A DNA stretch of 64,000 nt, from the NCBI GenBank assembly GCA_019155185.1, contig CM032795.1:21957295-22021294 (forward strand). The letters are read 5' to 3'. A program made the position numbers and the translations under genes. The stretch's first letter is position 1. The number at the start of each line of letters is the position of its first letter. The notes below the pieces were generated by a model. It ran no database searches. It was not told the origin of the DNA and worked only from the letters and a program-made list of their open reading frames with translations. This DNA is from Beaufortia kweichowensis. Taxonomy: Eukaryota > Chordata > Actinopteri > Cypriniformes > Gastromyzontidae. This document shows, one piece after another, positions 31,159 through 43,700 of this stretch.

Positions 31159-34100
31159 CTCTCATTAAATGTGAGGGAATTACTTTTCATTGTCACAGAA
31201 TCTGACTTCATAAGACGACTGGAGGGGATGTGGTGGTTGACATGGAGACGAGATTTAATGAGAGAAAGAGAACAAGAGAACATGAGTTGTGTGTAAAGTT
31301 CTTAGACCTCTGTGTGTGTCTGAGGGTCATCAGGAGGGTGACACCAGGGGGCTTTACCAGGTCACACATCTTTCTTTCTTTCTTTCTTTCTTTTATTTTT
31401 ACTTTCATTATATGTTTTTTCATAATTATTTATAAAGGTAAATTAGATTTTAAATGAGGATAACATTGAGTTTAGACTACTTTGGCTAACAAACAGCTTT
31501 TTGTTTATTTTTTTTATTTTTCAAATATCATTTTCCACTATTACCATTGAAAGTATTAAAGTACAAAAATGTTTGAACACATTTGACTAAATTTATCTTA
31601 TGATCTTAAGAATAAACTTTAATATAAATACCTAATGCTGAAATGGTTGCGATGAAAAGATTACATTTACATTTACATTTACATTTACATGTAGGCATTT
31701 AGCTGAAGCTTTTATCCAAAGCCACTTACAAATATTAGGAGACAACCATTATTATAGTGTCTATGAAGACACCAGATTATTATTAACATTATAAAATGTT
31801 TAAAGGTGTATTAATGTAGATTGTGTAGATGTTCAGTGTGTTATGTGTTCAGTATATGCTGTGAATGTGTAACATCTGTGCGTTCAGGTATGGCAGCTCT
31901 GGACAGTCGAGCTTCAGGGAAGATGGGCGTGCGAGCTGTGGTTTACTACACAACCACCACCATCATCGCTGTCTTCATCGGGATCATTATGGTCCTCATC
32001 ATTCATCCAGGACGAGGAACCAAAGATGAATTCACCGAACGACAGAAAATAGAACAAGTTAGTCCTGCAGACGCCTTCCTGGATCTCATCAGGTATCATA
32101 AAGTTCATTTAAAACATACGGGTTTATTACATCTCGATCTCTGTTTTAAACAGAGTTTTCTTTTTTTTTGTTTTTACAGAAACATGTTTCCTCCCAATTT
32201 AGTTGAAGCTTGTACACAACAGGTAACGGCTCTATTCTGTTGACTTTATATTTTTCTGTCTCTGTCAAATTTATTTGTAAATGTTTGATCTTAAGAATGA
32301 ACAATAAACTACACCAAATGAAATAATCATGGTAACAGATTCTGTCGTGTCTCTCGCTGTCAGTTTAAGACGCAGTATGCCAAGCGGGTGGTGACGATAA
32401 AGGTTACGGTGAATGAAACTTTGTTTAGTTTGACTAACGGATCAGAGGAACTCAAACGTGAGGAGGTGATACCCGTGCTGGGGACGGTTCGAGGAATCAA
32501 CGCTCTCGGTCTGGTGGTCTTCTCCATGTGTTTCGGTCTGATTATTGGAAACATGAAAGAACAGGGTCAACCGCTACGAGACTTCTTTGACTGTTTGAAC
32601 GAGGCCATTATGAGACTGGTGGCCATTATCATGTGGTGAGTGATTTACAGTGAGAAACGTCTCAGCTTTGAGTTTAGTGATTTGCAGAGAGTTTGACATC
32701 TCAGTCAACAGTTGAAACAGTTGATTGCTGTGGCAGAAATCACAGCAGAAATCACAAGTTTTCTCTTCAAACCAACGTATGCATTTATCAGACTCGTTCT
32801 TTTCATTCACCCCTATTTATTTGATATTTTCCACTAGAGATCCAGTGTAGTGATACACATCTGTCTCCACCTCAGGTACGCTCCACTGGGAATACTGTTC
32901 CTGATCGCAGGGAAGATAGTAGAGATGGATGATCTATCAGCAATGGGCGGGCAGTTAGGCATGTACACAATCACTGTCATCATCGGTTTGCTGATACATG
33001 CCGTCATTGTACTTCCACTGCTCTACTTCCTCGTGACACGTAAAAACCCATTCGTGTTCATCGCTGGTATTCTGCAAGCACTTGTCACGGCCCTCGGTAC
33101 ATCATCCAGGTGAGGTGACACACACGTTTGGTTTTCAAGTTTTAGGATTTAAAAGCTGGTTTTATGAATAAATATAATGAAGGTGTCAGTAGCTCTTAAA
33201 AGTCTGTCAGTATTAGCCTCATTCCAAACCTGTATGAACAACGAGATGAAATACTTGACCCTATGACTGTGATCCAACATAACTGAAGCCACACCAAACA
33301 TTTCTATGTGTTAACAGACCACAATTTAAGTGGTTTCTTACTCGTTTTTAGTGACTCGTCTGTTTAAAGACAATGACTCTAGGGTTCTAGAGTTAATGTT
33401 TGCTGTGTTATTCTACTACTGTTTTGTGAGCTTAACAAAACCCTCTTCATCTCACCATAGTTCTGCCACATTACCCATCACATTCAAGTGTCTGGAGGAA
33501 AATAACCATGTGGATAAACGCGTGACGCGCTTTGTGCTGCCTGTGGGAGCCACGATAAACATGGACGGCACGGCTCTGTATGAGGCTCTGGCTGCCATCT
33601 TCATCGCACAGGTCAACAACATGGAGATGAACTTTGGACAGATTTTAACCATCAGGTACAGAATCAAATCATAGTGTAAATGATTCATTTCATCAATGTG
33701 TCAAAATGTGTTCATCAGAAATGAAAAGTTCCTTTAATTCTGACGTGTTAAAAGTAGAAATGATTTGGTGTTTTTACAGCATCACGGCAACAGCGGCCAG
33801 TATTGGTGCAGCTGGAATCCCTCAGGCTGGCCTGGTTACCATGGTAATAGTGCTGACCTCTGTAGGACTGCCTACTGATGACATCACTCTTATTATCGCT
33901 GTCGATTGGTTCCTGTGAGTACAGACTTTTTAGCATTAAGTGTGGGAGATCTTAACCCTAACCGCAGATAAGAAAACCTCAAGCAATTTTACAGTTGTCA
34001 TTTCCAGACCAGAAATTGATTGATGAGAAATGGATAACATTTAATCGTGTAAATGTCATAATATTTTAAATAATGAAAATACATTGTAGTCTCAGTTCTA

Positions 34101-35015
34101 ATATATTGGCTTGAAATTGCTATTTGTGAGTGTAATCTTCATAAAATATCTGATATTTAAAATATGAATTATTATTATTCAATAATTATGATTATTGGTC
34201 AGAGAGCATGGAAACCCCCCAGCATAGATAATATCTACTGTATTTTGCTATAGATATTATAGGAACATACCTACACACAAACACAGACTGAACAAGAAGT
34301 CAGATATTTCATATCCCATAATCCAGTCATACATGACCATACGAACATCTGTTTTCAATGGATGTTTCAGGACATAAAGCTCAAAACGCTCATATTTATC
34401 AGTGTGTTCTTGCGTTCTGCAGCAGACAGTGCTGTTATGTCAGAAACTGACTTCACATTGGCTAAAGTATCTGTTGTGACATTATATGCTGATTAAAAGA
34501 GTCCAGAACAGAAGATCCATTGTGAGGTTTAGAAGAGACCCTGAGCCCTGAGGAATAAATGAGTTCCAGATGAGGAAATTTCATACTAGGAAAAGATAGA
34601 TCAGCAAAATCTCCACACGAGTGTTTTTCTTGAGAGATTGCTTACATTCACCTCATAATAAAATACCCTGACAATGTGACAGTTCAGGCCGATTTATTGC
34701 ATATTGATTTCAAGCAGATTCATTTAACTCATGATTTCATCTGCTGAAATGAGTTATAATAATAAAAAAACAACTCTTTCTCTCTGTTTCTATGTGATAT
34801 TTAGAGATCGGTTGCGCACAACTACTAATGTTTTGGGGGACTCTATTGGTGCTGGTATTGTGGAGCATCTGTCACGTCACGAGTTGAACTCTATGGACGC
34901 CGAGATCGGAAACTCTGTGGTGGAAGAGAACGAGACCAAGAAATCCTACCAGCTTATCTCACAGGAGAGCGAGTGCATGAACGCCAAGATCCCCGACAGC
35001 GAGAGTCAAATGTAA
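29265..35015 (+). CDS. slc1a3: excitatory amino acid transporter 1 (EAAT1/GLAST), 9 coding exons
   Basis: Sodium- and potassium-coupled glutamate/aspartate transporter of glial plasma membranes. Exons: 29265-29436, 29906-30043, 31888-32092, 32180-32222, 32364-32635, 32876-33109, 33461-33655, 33780-33914, 34805-35015. All phases agree and the frame is intact, 534 aa. Family marks: the N-terminal cytoplasmic Arg-rich segment, GMAALDSRASGKMGVRAVVY, two N-glycosylation sequons in the extracellular loop (Asn203 and Asn211), and TSSSATLPITFKCLEENN of hairpin 1 near 353-370. TM7 carries NMDGT at 388-392, and GIPQAGLVTMVIVLTSVGLP leads to DWFLDRLRTTTNVLGDS in hairpin 2 and TM8. The tail ends SESQM, close to the known ETKM-type end. 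The first coding exon is strongly CpG-rich. The a or b fish paralogue cannot be decided here. Confidence 0.96.
31089..31157. repeat. (GA)n microsatellite
   Basis: About 69 bp of pure GA in slc1a3 intron 2 (between the coding exons ending at 30043 and starting at 31888). Confidence 0.95.
31372..31394. repeat. (TTTC)n microsatellite
   Basis: Six tetranucleotide units in the same slc1a3 intron. Confidence 0.85.
31661..31735 (+). repeat. fish dispersed repeat with (ACATTT)n head
   Basis: ACATTT hexamers lead into GGCATTTAGCTGAAGC and TTTTATCCAAAGCCACTTAC, a combination that is very common in teleost genomes as an interspersed element. Confidence 0.6.
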
Positions 35016-35610
35016 CGGCTGTTTGCTGAGCAGTTTGATTGGTGAAGTTTTGTACAAACATTAGTGACATTAGTGATGTCTGATATTCATCTCAAATCTT
35101 TTTATCTACCTGTCAAAAACATACAGATGTGTTAAAATCCAGTGTACACATGTTTGCTGCCCTCATGGGTGCTTTAAACTGTTTTGTTGTAGATCTAGAA
35201 AACTAATTTCATTGGTAAGAATTGAATTTTATTAGGCAGAATCATTAATCTAGATGCAGATTTGGTTTTCAGTTTCAGTTTAGAAACTAAATACCATCAC
35301 AGAAAGAATTTTGTTTATAATTAAATTTCAACATAAACTGGAAAAATGAATTGATCTTTAAGTAAATAAAATGTATAATGAGTCATGTACGGTTAATATG
35401 AACTAGTCAGACGTTGGATAATATTAAAGCTGGTTCATTTTGGCAGCTTTAGAAACATATAGCGCAACGTTTTCATATTATTCAATTAAAGTGTCTCTTT
35501 TTTTGTGTAAAAAGATCTGTGAAGTCACTCAGACCACGTATACATTTATTTGACATCTGGTGTAATGATCTCATTCCAAGACTTTATAGATGATTGTATG
35601 TTTGAAACAG

Positions 35611-35616
35611 AATAAA
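35611..35616 (+). terminator. candidate poly(A) signal of slc1a3
   Basis: AATAAA about 600 bases after the slc1a3 stop codon, in AT-rich 3' UTR-like sequence. No earlier canonical AATAAA placed as well was chosen. Confidence 0.45.
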
Positions 35617-35639
35617 GCAATGTTGAAATATAAAGATCA

Positions 35640-37900
35640 TTGCGCTCATGTCTGCTGACACTGCTTGAATTTATTTTAGGAGGTGATCTCAACAATGAAC
35701 TCGTTTGGTTTCAATCTGATTTCAACACTTTCACGCAATTGCTTTTAGGTATAGATATATAGTGAAGGTATATAGCATTACTTTTTTCAAACATTCAAAC
35801 TTTTTTCATTCTGTTTCATTCATTTTATGGCTTGGCATGGCTGATTGGGATTTCATAACCTTGCGCAAACATAACAGCTCTTTTGGCTTTGTTCACTATA
35901 CCCTTCACAGCACAAATGAAGCTGTATGATGAGAAGAAAAGATCTGAATGTGAAGTCATCAGGGACAGTAGCTACACCCTGATCTTAAAAACTCAACATT
36001 GACTTCTGATCCCTTTACAATCATCATCTGCTGAGAATGACTCATCTCTCAAGACATCTCTATTATACTGTGCTTATATACGAGTACATGATGTTATTTC
36101 CACAGAAAGAATGTGAGATATGATCTCTGTGCTTGTCGAGACCTTGTTGACACAATGTTATTATGCGCTGAATGTTTGCCTTGTGACAGTGATTTTACTC
36201 GATGTGAACATTAATATAGTTTTATATGTTTCACTGGGAACATACTGAAGATTATGTATTAATGGGCACACGGTGACCCTAAAAATGGACACCCAATACT
36301 GCACCAAGTATCTCCTAACATTATATTACTTTATAAGAAAGAAAAAATCAAATTACAAGTAGCACAATCAAGTTCTATATTTATTTCAGATCCAAACGCA
36401 TTTCAGATCTATAGTGCTTTTGAGTATCTTAACAATAAGTCCATATTAGTTCAAATATAAATATTAGTACAGTTAGTAATACTATATATATATATATATA
36501 TATACTAAATATGTGTTAATAAGTACCTTTACAATGAATTTAGCCAAATAATGAATATAAACAAAAGTTCACTTTACATTCTTTATTGATTTATCAAAAT
36601 GGTTTGTCCTGAGAAGACAGTAAAATAAATGCTGTAATATAAAATACCAGGAATGTTCAAAGGGGTTACAGAATAATAATAACACACTCACAAGAGCAGT
36701 GACATAAAAATATTAGAAAGGAAAAGTAATACTTGCAACAATAACAATCAAACTGTATAGTATAACTTTTCACACAGTATAATATGCAGTCTGTCATAAT
36801 AAAACAAAATACATTAAAATAAACATTGACCAGTTATTATTGACAGCAGTGAATCCTGGTGTTGAGTCGCCATCCAGTGGTGAGATCTTTAAGTACAGAT
36901 GACTTCATGTTATAACCTTTCACCTACACTTTACTTTTAATGTTACAGAAGTTTCATTGGCACGTTTTCATGAAAACATTGAGCAATGTTTGTTGCTCTT
37001 GTAGATCATAGTAATAGTTATTTCAGTATAACAAAATCTATTCACAAAGCTTTTACTTAGATTTTGTTATAATGCATCTGTAGATTTATATAATGTGTAT
37101 TTTGTCTAATTAGAAAAAGACATTTAAAATTTGATTATTTTATTTGCAATAAATAAATGAATAAATTACATTTGTTTTTATATCTAGTCAGGACAATATA
37201 GACATAATTCTTATTCTCATTTATTATTTCCTTATGTCTGCAATAAATAAAAAACATATATACATTATATTGCTTACATAGATATAAGTATAATGTACAG
37301 AACTATAATAACACTATATTGGTGTAAAAACATATAAAGTTGAATAAGAGAACATTATTTTACTAGTTTTAGCTACATTCACTGATCAAACAGAAACTAA
37401 AGACTCATTTATTTGACTTTACAATACCAATATAATATGATTGAATTCATCATCAAGTTAAATGATACTTAGAAGTGTAAATTCAAATACACAGTTAAAA
37501 CACTAAAACAAACAAACAAAAATGTCTGAAGGTAAATAATAATGATGTTATTCCAACAAATCATAAAAATCTTTTTTGTTGTATAACTTTATATAAATCC
37601 TCATTTGGTTTTTTTTTTGATATTTATTTCAATTTCCTCTGTTATTTTTTGACATTGTTCTGTTGGTGTTCTTACAATCTGTTTTTAGTTGCTTTTGGCA
37701 TAAATAAATAATAAAGAAGTATTTGTGTTTCCGGTCAGCCTCGCATCATCACATCGACAGTTGTGTGAGTGTTTGCTGGAAAACAAAGGCGTCACATAAT
37801 AAACAAATGGCTTAAATGGATATTTACATGTACGTGGTGGCTGAATAAGAAGAAATGTGAAGTTTTTATACATGTATAAAGTGTGAGAAGAGAAATGTTG
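35640..37900. other. AT-rich gap between slc1a3 and nipbl
   Basis: No coding exon seen on either strand. It includes an (AT)n run at 36483-36504 and otherwise unremarkable AT-rich DNA. Confidence 0.6.
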
Positions 37901-38699
37901 ACCTCTCCCACGTCACACAGAGCGCTAGCGTTGTGTTGTTGTTAGCTGCTCAGCTAATGATCTGTGAATAGCAGAGAGGGGGAGCCAGAGACTCACAGCA
38001 GAGAGCGACAAACCCCAACAACACACCCTCATTTCTGCTGCTTTCAACTTACACCAACACAAGGTAAATATAAAACCCGACACGAACAGCCCTAAAGCCT
38101 CTATTCGCGCTCCTTTGCGTTATTTCGCTTCGTTTTCCTTTGGTTTTTCTCGACGAAACGCGTCTGAGGGAGACGGACGTCCTCCGGCGCGCTCCCGTGG
38201 CGGGAAGCGCGTGACCCGGCGTCGGAGTCCGAGGCTTCAGGAGAGCTCACGGAGGCCTCGCAACACAAACACGGACGGGCGTTCGTGCGCCTCGAACCCA
38301 ACCGGATTATCAGTCGATATTAGGCGCGCTGCTGAAACGACCGTGTGTGGGTGAAAGAACGGAAGAAAGCGTGAAGCGTTTTTATTGTTCGCGACGGAAG
38401 GATGTGCGTAGCCGAGTTAGCTGTAGCCTTTAGCTCGGCGCTTTTTCTGACAAAATAACCGAACGGATTCGCGAAGAGTTGATCACAAAATTGACCCGTT
38501 TCGTTTATAAACGAGTAAAGAGTAAAGTTAACCCGGATTCCGGTACAGATTCACCTCAGAGAAGAGCATCGCTTACTAGCGAGCCGCTGTAGGAAATCTA
38601 TTAAGTCGCTAGTTAGCGCTTTTGCTAACAGATGAAACGGAGCGAGTGTAACGTGTGTCATCTGTCGTTAACCCACAAAAGACTCGAATGCGACTTCAG
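37900..38699 (+). promoter_or_regulatory. nipbl: nipbl CpG-rich promoter and 5' non-coding exon(s)
   Basis: CpG density rises sharply from about 38100 to 38700 in an AT-rich surround. Two donors are present: ACAAG/GTAAAT with exon end 38063, and CTTCAG/GTAAAT with exon end 38699. Either can splice to the acceptor CTCTTTAG before 40632, the exon that carries the start ATG. Alternative first exons are possible. The open frames across the island have no family likeness. Confidence 0.6.
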
Positions 38700-39039
38700 G
38701 TAAATGTTTACAAACTTGACTTGATAACTTTATCGCAGTAAATGTGTGTTAGTCGTGTTTTGAGTCAGTCAGTTTAACGCTTTGAGGATGAATGGTGTCA
38801 CTCTCCACTTATCCACTTCTGTTGTGTCAACACTGTGTTTTGGTCGTTTTGTGTCGCCATGTGTGCACAGATGTGACCCGTCACTCCACTCTTCTTCAAT
38901 AGATTGTGGGCAATTTCATGCAAATGTCAGTATTATCAGGAAAAACGTTTTAATAACGTTTTAATCACAGGTTTTCATCACGCTGATAGATGTCAATAAT
39001 TGCTGCTTCACATCCTCATGTGAGGTCTCTCTCAAAGTT

Positions 39040-39193
39040 TATTAAGCATTTGTTTATGTTTAAATCATGGTTTTAAGTGATGTTTTCAGAATTGTTTATA
39101 ATAGTCAATATTCCAAAATTAAAATCACTATTTGATGTTTTTTGAAGAGTCATCTCTTCTTCATTTGTTGGGTGTTATTGCTTCTGGTTTGTG
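39040..39193 (+). repeat. dispersed repeat, copy 2
   Basis: Partner of 9796-9925. Here it lies in nipbl intron 1, about 200 bp left of the large inverted repeat. Confidence 0.5.
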
Positions 39194-39397
39194 TTTCTTA
39201 AATACGTGTGTATTTTTTGTCACATTCATAACATGTATATTTCCATTTTTTAATAGATAACTCGTGTAGACTGACATTTTTCCAGTGTATTATTAAATGA
39301 AAATTTATTATTCAAGTTTTGACTGAAAATGTCACATCCATAATGCTGGAACTGCCCTTGTGGTTTTGTTTGGATTAATAATTTTAATAGGAAGAAA

Positions 39398-40021
39398 TGA
39401 GATCATGAGAAACATTTATTAACTATGTCTAGACTTTTATCTGGTACTGTGCAAAGCACAGATGTGTGTTTATGTTTAGATGTCTTTATACAATAATGAA
39501 AAAGTTATTTCAAAAGCACAATAAATATCCTATTTGAAATTATTTGAAAACGCACATGAATATTCATGAATCATTTGTATGTGATACAGTATTGGGAATG
39601 TACTGTGTATTTACATCTCAACCCTTCTGCAAGTTGTTTTCAGATGAGCCGAGATGTAGAAACAGCTATAGTGTTAAAATATGTGGTTTTTATTTTCTAC
39701 AGACTTGTTTTGAACACATTTTTAGAAGTTGTGTTTTATTAAATACATGGTCTAATATGTAAAGGACCCGCCTCCCTGTTATCTGTCACAGGAGCCCATC
39801 AGCTCTGTTTACATTCCCAATCACATACAAATGATTCATGAATATTCATGTGCGTTTTTCTGAATTAACAAATTATTGTGCTTTTTATTGAAATAAATAA
39901 TTGCATTATTGTATAAAGACATGCATCTAAACATAAACACACATCTTTGTTTTCTACGAAGTGCATTGCACGGTACCAGTTAGTTTAGACACAGTTGATA
40001 AATGTTTCTCATGATCTTAAA
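39398..40021. repeat. large imperfect inverted repeat (foldback element)
   Basis: The left arm (about 39398-39602) and right arm (about 39811-40021) are reverse complements over some 205 bp with small gaps. Shared marks include GATCATGAGAAACATTTAT, GATGTGTGTTTATGTTTAGA and CGCACATGAATATTCATGAA. The spacer is about 208 bp. It has no coding capacity and sits in nipbl intron 1. It is probably a foldback or MITE-type transposon; the RNA could form a long hairpin. Confidence 0.8.
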
Positions 40022-40723
40022 AGTCTATTAATGTAAAGGTGTATATGTCAATGTTTGAATTGACTTTGTAGATAACATAATAATTTCTTGATGAGTTTTG
40101 ATGAGTTTACTGTAAGTGTTTCCAAACTTTTGACTGGTAGAGTATCTATAAAGTCCTCATGCTTGTGTGTTTTTCTAGGTAAGCATCTTTCACATGCTGC
40201 TTAAAGTACAGCAGAACTGTTTTGCATCTGCTCTTTTGTGTTTGCCATGAGCTGTCCGTCTCCCAGCTGTCATTGGTCCCCTGAGGGAGACAGGGTTGGG
40301 CCTGCATATCTAATAAAGGGGTGTGTCCATCCAGACTGGAGTGGGTGTGTCCGTCAGGCCGTCTGCACTGTCGTAGATGTTATCTGTCTCGCATAATGCC
40401 TCCCTACGTGGCAGTTAGTGTACACAGAAATCAATACACCTGTTAGAGACCATGCGTCTAAGTGGACCGATTCTCTCCCGTGGCTCAGAAGGAGAGGGTT
40501 TAAAATTCACTTTGATCTGGACTGACTCAAACAAAATATTTGTTAAGACTCTGTAGCCAAAAAATAAATGTTTAACAGAAGGTCCCACATCACAAACCTC
40601 ATGCAAACACTGTCTCTGTCTTTCTCTTTAGGATTAAGTGAAATGTGAGGGATGGTCAGCGTATAATTATCTTTGAGGAACTCTGTGTGTGTGTGTGTTG
40701 AACTTCTCTGGCCAGCCGTCAGT

Positions 40724-43700
40724 ATGAATGGGGACATGCCACATGTGCCCATCACAACCCTCGCTGGGATTGCTGGTCTCACTGACTGTAAGTACAAACG
40801 TTACAGGGTGAAACACTTACCGCCCACTTTTTAATGTTTTGATTCTCTTGTTTATAATTCTTAAGCCATATATGATGTGATGCTGTTTTTTCATGACTTG
40901 ATTTTGTTGAAATAATTTCTCAAAAGGCAAGTTAACAATATGAAATGACATATGAAGTCCCTTATGTTATGAAATATCATGTGTCAAGTATTTATTTAAT
41001 TTAATTCACTTTTCGATGTAATTCATTACGCATTATCCGATAATAGACGTATTCCCATGTGAGCTGGTATTTGAAGTGAATTACAAACATTATTAGTCTC
41101 TATGTATGTATGAATGTATATTATGTATATTATATTTGTGACGTAATACTGTTTATACAAGATTTTGGTTTATACTGCTCACTCTTAATCCACCTATATA
41201 ACAATAACCGAGTCAAATTTATTTCATTTACTCTAATATATAATTTTCATTGGGTGTTATTTAATATTGATATTTGCAGTGAGATTGTTTAATAAGCATA
41301 AAAACAGAGCAGATGAAACCATTAATCTTTCATTGAGATTTCTTTAGTACAAGGTATAGTGTGTCTGTATTATAAAGATCGGGTGCATTTCTGATTTTAC
41401 TTCATGTAGCCGTTTGATTTTGTTCAACTAAGAACGTCACACATTTTTTGTTTGGTGTACAGTACTGAACCAGCTACCGCTGCCCTCCCCTTTACCGGGC
41501 ACCACCACTAAGAGTCTGCTGTACAGTGGGCGTGTATCTGAAGAAGTGGGTCGTCTGATGGGCTGCAGAGATGAAACTCTGGTCTCTCAGCTCGCCAGCG
41601 GTCTCAGTCAGGTCTCCACGGAGCACATGTGAGTTTCTGCTTGTGTTTGCACCTCTCTTCTGCCCTTGACATATGCCACACCTCTGACACCTGTCTCTGT
41701 CCGTCTCGCTCTCCGCTGTACAGGGCTGATCATAGACGCTTCTCTGCATGTTTTTAACCGTTTATCTGGTTTTTAATTGACACTTGGAAATGCAAGATTA
41801 TTTTAAGGTTTATATGTTTTTTTGTGAGTTTGTCAAAGCAATAGTTTATGTAACTTGTATACTCGCCATCATATAGTTCCAAACTCATATGCTGAGTTGT
41901 ATGGATTGTAGCTTTGATAGCAGTTTTTTTTTCATACAAACCATCTTACAAACCGTCTTTGTATGAAAAAATACACTTTTTTTGTGAACTATTCCTTCTG
42001 TCACTTAATTACATGTATTAATTATGAAACGATGTAACTGTTAAACAGTTTCCTTGCCTCTCGGACAGGTTGAAGTTGTTTTTGTCTTTCAGGAATAGCG
42101 CTTTCATCGTGTCATGTCTGTGATGTGTTTTTCTGTAGAGAACTGAAGGACAGTCTGGGCAGTGATGAGTTGGAGGGAGATGTACCGGTGCTGTTACAGC
42201 TCCTGCTGTCCAGAAACCCAAACATCTTTAGGAACAAGAGCACACCCAGCACTCCTCAGTATCCAACACAGGCGGGTGAGTGTCATCACAGCCATCACAG
42301 CCATCACAATGCTGTTTTTCATCTTTAAATGCCTCACACTTTGTAATCTGTTTATGCTGACGTCTTTCTTTACATACAGTTTAATGCTGTATATTTTCAG
42401 TTTTGTCCTTTTAAGATTCAGATATATCTGAATGGTGTCTAATATGATCCGAACGTTACGTTTTTGATGTTAAAACTGAAACGGTTGCTGCTGCGGCACA
42501 ATCACTTCACAAAGGCCTTCAGTACATTGTGACAGGTTCACAAAATAATTCAGTATTATGTATGTGTCAGGCGTTTGTGCTGTGAAACTGTCTATCAAAA
42601 GAAGGAGCAGGAAAAACCAGTTTTCTGTGATCTTTAATCTTTTAATAGATTAAAATATCATCAATGTAAAAATAACAGTAATGATACGGGTACAGAAATG
42701 ACATGCGTCACCTTTAAAAGACTTGATTGGTTAATAAAGTCAATATTTTTGTTTAGATTTTAAAAAACGCTGTTGACTAAAAACAAAAGAATAATAAAGA
42801 AGCCCAAACTGATGTTGTTCTCTGCTATGTTGATGTAATGCAAAAGTAAACATAGATATATTTACAATAGGGTTTATGCTTTCCTGCTTGTGTTGTAGTT
42901 TACAATCTCTTTCACGTTACAGGTATAGGCCAGCAGTCAATGGCACCGCCGTATAAAATCACACACGGCTCAATGCAGGGAAGCCCGGCCTCTGGCAACT
43001 ACCAGCAGGCCTCCATGTCCCACAGTCCCTCTGGGTGAGCACACTTTACAGTAACTTTAGAGAAAGTGGCATTAGGGTACTTAATACTTGTGAGATGATC
43101 TCTTCAATGTTCTTTTTTCAGGCGTTTTGTGGCAGGCCAGTCTGGTTCTGGTGGACGGTTTCTGCCGCAGCAGAACAGTCCAGTGCCCAGCCCGTACGCC
43201 CCCCAGAGCCCCGCTACTGCCTACAGACAGTATCCACACCCGCCAGCCTACAGCCAACACCAGCACATACAGCAAGGTCTACACAAACACGCTATACTCA
43301 TATAATATAGATATCTATATATAATATCTATATATAATATAGATGTTCATCGCTTCTGTGGCTCATTCGTAATTTCTTCTGCTTCTACAGGTTCAGTAGC
43401 AAGTCCTATGATTCCAGGTGGCATGAGAAATGTTCATGAGAACAAGGTTAGTCTATACATTTCTGTTTAATATTTATAGATTCAATAAGCAAAGTGGCAT
43501 ATTACAGATTATGTGTCATGTCTGATATTTTTACGTAAATAATAGGATCAGATGAGAACGTTCACGGGCGCCTCTCATATCCTGCAGTCATCTCCACCCT
43601 ACACCCCTCCTCGCGACGGGGCTCCAGACATGCTCCTCGGTTCTCCGGACAAGCAGCGCGGTCTGAAACCCGGCGAGGGGGAACGCGAGCAAGTCGATAA

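Noticed and set aside
38101..38354. Arg-rich frames on both strands in the nipbl CpG island
   Set aside because: CpG-rich DNA gives few stops. The region is better explained as promoter and non-coding exon.
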